From Emiliania huxleyi CCMP1516 (Eukaryota; Haptophyta; Isochrysidales; Noelaerhabdaceae), in NCBI RefSeq assembly GCF_000372725.1, contig NW_005201338.1, forward strand, positions 198,617-262,616: a DNA stretch of 64,000 nt. The letters run 5' to 3'. The position numbers were made by a program, and so were the translations under genes. Of the stretch, positions 61,397-64,000 are shown piece after piece. The notes beneath the pieces were generated by a model. It made no database searches and was not told the origin of the DNA. It worked only from the letters and a program-made list of their open reading frames with translations. Position 1 is the stretch's first letter; each line of letters begins with the position of its first letter.

Positions 61397-62190
61397 ATGA
61401 TCCTTAGAATCCGCACCAAGGACGGCACGGAGCGCATCACTGCCGACGCTTCCACCACGCTCTCCCGCTTGCGCGAGCAGATTGAGGCGCAGCTTGGTGT
61501 GCCAGTCGGGGAGCAGAGCCTCTGCCGGTCGGAGCAGCGGGGGCCGGTGCCGACAAAGGGCGCCGCCTTTGGCGCGTCGGACGACGCGCAGCCGCTCTCG
61601 GCGCTCGGGCTGGCGTCGGGCGAGATTCTCTTCCTCGAGTACCAGCGCGACCGCGAGAACACCGAAAAGTACGTCAACAAGGACCCGTTCGTCGCGCTGG
61701 CCAAGGAGGGCGACCTCCGCGCGCAAGGCTCGGCGCAGTGGACGCTTACCAACTTCCTGGACTACCGCGCGACCAAAGAGTTCAAGCTCGAGGCGACGCC
61801 CGAGCCGCACAGCCGCTTCGTGATGGTAGACCCGGCCGCGTCGCAACAGTTCATCAACTACTGCCTCAGCACCGGATTCGGCTCAAAGTGCATGGCCGCC
61901 CTCTCACCGACCTCGGCCCCCGACCTCGGCCCCCCGCGCCTCTCCACCGACCTCCAGCCCCCCGCCCCCTCCGCCACCGCCGCCACCGCATCCACCACCG
62001 CCGCCGCCGCCGCCGTTGCCGCCACCGCCGCCGCCGCCGCCGCCACCGCCGCTGCCGCTGCCGCCACCACCACCACCGCCGCCGCCGCCGCCGCAGCCGC
62101 GGCAGTGTGGTGATACGCGCCCCTGGGTGGCAGGCGAATCGGCTTCCTGTACGGCCGATGGGCGGCGGCGGAGAATGGCGCCGCCGCCGC

Positions 62191-62223
<33 letters not shown>

Positions 62224-62469
62224 GGCGGGCGGCGGGGCGGGTGGCGGGGCGGGCGGCGAGGAGGGCGTCGAGGTGCACGCCATCTACGAGCCGCGGCAGA
62301 GCTGCTCGAGCGACGAGGCGGCCGCGGCGAGACGGTGGTGGGCAGGACCGCGACACGGCGGCACGTCCGCGACGCGTCCACGACATGCGCACCGCAGGCG
62401 CTGATCGAGGTGGACCAGGCCGAGAAGGCGCGCCTCGACGCAATCGCGGGCATGCTCGGCCTCGTGCAG
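61397..62469 (+). CDS. NPL4-like ubiquitin-recognition cofactor (3' end not found)
   Basis: Exons 61397-61887 and 62134-~62318, then 62398-62469. The N-terminus MILRIRTKDGTERI plus the following ~80 residues fit the UBX-like domain of NPL4. After WTLTNFLDYRATKEFKLE and QQFINYCLSTGFGSK, splicing a GT-AG intron (61888-62133, phase 2) gives RIGFLYGRWAAAENG, the hallmark of the NPL4 MPN-like domain, then VEVHAIYEPRQ and LDAIAGMLGLVQ. NPL4 with UFD1 guides p97/CDC48 to ubiquitinated proteins. There is no zinc-finger insert, as in plants. I cannot find the expected continuation (VGWIF-type) after 62469, so the gene is either split by a long intron or truncated. Confidence 0.7.
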
Positions 62470-62516
62470 GTCAGCGGTGTCATGGATTCAGTAGCGCCCG
62501 CCCGCCCGCTGGCCAA

Positions 62517-62652
62517 GGAGCCGTCCCGGACCCTTCCCGGACCCTTCCCGGACCCTTCCCGGACCCTTCCCGGACCCTTCCCGGACCCTTCCTGTAGCCT
62601 TCCTGTAGCCTTCCCGGAGCCAGACTTCTCGACCCCCCCCCCCCCCCCCCCA
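62517..62652 (+). repeat. 11-bp minisatellite CCCGGACCCTT and poly-C
   Basis: Seven tandem units from ~62525 to 62600, two variant units ending TGTAGCC, then C18-20 at 62633-62652. Probably intronic if the NPL4-like gene continues. Confidence 0.9.
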
Positions 62653-63409
62653 GGGGGGGTTGGTGCAGCGCTCTTGGCGGTCGTCCTGTGTCGCCAGCAG
62701 TGCCGGTGCTATGGTCTTGCGGCCGAGTCGGAGGGTGAGTCGGGCAGGGGCGCGGCCGAGCGGCGGAAGGGACGCGCATGACGCAGCTCGCAGCGCCCGA
62801 GAGGGGGGCAGCGCTCAGGCACAAGAGAGACCGTCGCCGGGTATGCGCTCCGCGCCCATTTTGTACGCCCCCGAGGCACGCCTGGCCCGGGAGGGGGAGG
62901 GCGGAGGGGTGGTCAGAGGGACGCGGCGGGCCGGGGAGGGAGGGGACGCGCGCGCCTTCGAGTACGCACTCGCGGTGACGGCCGGCTCGCAGGGGCCGCC
63001 AGCGCCGCTACGGAGCGCTGCCCGCCGGGAAGGTGCTTGGGAAGGGCGCTGGCGGTGATGTCGGTGCGGCGGGGTCTAACTCGGCGGCGAGAGGAGATGC
63101 CAAAAGGCGACTGTAGAGAGGCCGGAACATGTAGTGCGCCACGACGGCGGGAGAGCTCCCTCCCGTTGCCCCGCGGGCCGCCCCGAAGGGCCGTGCAGCC
63201 CACGCCCTCAGGCGCCGCTGTCGTCGGCGAGTGTCCTCGTCATGCGAGTGTCCTCGTCGGCGGCGTTTCGGTCCGCGGAAAACAAGCAGAGGCGGCGGCG
63301 CCGACTCCAGTGACTGCGGTCCGAGCAATGTGCGCCACGTGGGCCGGGCTCAATCGTTGGCAGCGGCAGAGAGCGAGTGCGCACCAGTGTGGTGGCAACC
63401 CCTATGTGG
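62653..63409. other. No gene recognised
   Basis: GC-rich open frames only. Possibly 3' parts of the NPL4-like gene, but no NPL4 motif is visible. Confidence 0.45.
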
Positions 63410-63575
63410 TGCAAAAAGTGCGCCGGCCGGCGCAAAGTGCGCCGGCGGCGCAAAGTGCGCCGGCGGCGCAAAGTGCGCCGGCGCCGGCGCAAAAGTGCGC
63501 CGGCGCCGGCGCAGATCTGCGCCGGCGCCGGCGCAGAAGTGCGCCGATTTCTGCGCCGATGCACTCTGCGCCGCC
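63410..63575. repeat. Palindromic GTGCGCCGGCG / GCGCA minisatellite
   Basis: Repeated GTGCGCCGGCGGCGCAAA units, then CGCCGGCGCCGGCGCAG units. Nearly every unit is self-complementary. Confidence 0.9.
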
Positions 63576-63622
63576 GCACCAAATAGGGGTTTTCACAACA
63601 CATACTGGTTGCCCCTTCCTAG

Positions 63623-64000
63623 GCTCATCGGCCGCACGTCAGCGCCTGCCTTCACCGGCGTGCGTCACCACATCTTGGGCACGCAGAGCACCGTGCTCCT
63701 CTGCGGCTCCGACTTCAAGCCGGAGTGCGTTGACGTGCACTCTTGCGCCCGGTGCCGCTCGCTTGCGCAGAGGCACTGCTGCGCTTCACCAGAGTGTGCC
63801 GCTGCTGCTGCTGCTGAGGCTCTGCCCGCCAACGGCTCCGGCGGTGTGGCCGTCCGCTGGCTTCACATTCCAAAGTGCGGTTCGACTCTCGGCATCTCGC
63901 TGCTCCAGTACGCTTGCACGCCCGCGCTGCCCGCGTGGCACATCGTCTACATGGCGATGGCAGAGGGGCAGATCGACGTTGCGATGGCCCATGCCATCGA
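63623..64000 (+). CDS. Sulfotransferase-like protein, copy 2 (cut by window end)
   Basis: Starts at a splice acceptor (CTTCCTAG|GCTCATCGG) and matches the first ~126 codons of the gene at 49239-50559 almost exactly, in opposite orientation. I count about five base differences in ~380 (one Ala to Val, one Arg to Ala, one silent). It includes the HIPKCGSTLG loop. The upstream flank differs completely from copy 1, where the 1.28-kb repeat sits. Confidence 0.85.

Overview
The window looks like GC-rich nuclear DNA of a unicellular alga. Genes are intron-containing and eukaryotic: TIP41, AAMP, NPL4, TBC Rab-GAP, MUTYH, NADPH-oxidase-like and trehalase homologues. Introns are short (about 65-150 nt), and roughly half of those I could place start with GC instead of GT. 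There are pherophorin-like proline-rich proteins, a plastid-lumen-type leader, and abundant low-complexity DNA. A haptophyte (Emiliania/Chrysochromulina/Prymnesium type) fits best; another chromalveolate alga is possible. There is no sign of a prokaryotic operon layout, rRNA, tRNA or CRISPR.

Layout. 0-13.9 kb: a 118-bp repeat, an HchA/DJ-1 deglycase, a nest of 5'-truncated LINE-like insertions, a TIP41-WD40 fusion gene, an amino-acid transporter (-), an AAMP/Sqt1 WD40 protein, and a NOX/ferric-reductase-like oxidase (-). 14.7-24 kb: a nine-feature trehalase gene (seven exons) on the minus strand, a TPR protein with a lumen-type leader, a TBC Rab-GAP, a non-coding stretch with arrays and hairpins, and an IQ+RING protein (-). 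24.5-29.6 kb: a very large transposase-like gene with an RNase-H-like D...D...D region, a C2H2-like finger, a SAP-like region and an acidic tail. 30.8-35.1 kb: a tandem pair of proline-rich single-pass membrane proteins. 35-39 kb: mostly repeats plus a relic resembling a proton pyrophosphatase. 39.2-48 kb: MutY/MUTYH with a degraded Fe-S motif, a multi-span membrane protein, a methyltransferase (-), a small gene with a 67-bp tandem duplication, an unknown acidic protein (-), an MDP-1 phosphatase fused to a cold-shock domain, and a five-exon ASCH-like gene. 49.2-57.3 kb: a sulfotransferase (-) abutting copy A of a 1.28-kb repeat, a multi-span membrane ADP-ribosyltransferase, then copy B of the repeat. 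57.3-64 kb: a GH19 chitinase (-) with a relic of its own 3' end, an NPL4-like gene, and an inverted, nearly identical second copy of the sulfotransferase running off the window end.

The genes do not form one pathway; this is a normal mixed eukaryotic neighbourhood. The most notable features are: (i) introns whose two ends lie in long direct repeats, pointing to recent intron gain; (ii) two domain fusions (TIP41-WD40 and MDP1-CSD); (iii) a membrane-anchored ADP-ribosyltransferase; (iv) the large transposase-like gene; and (v) several families of dispersed repeats placed close to gene ends. All exon joints are my own predictions from reading frame, splice dinucleotides and family conservation; none has been checked against RNA.
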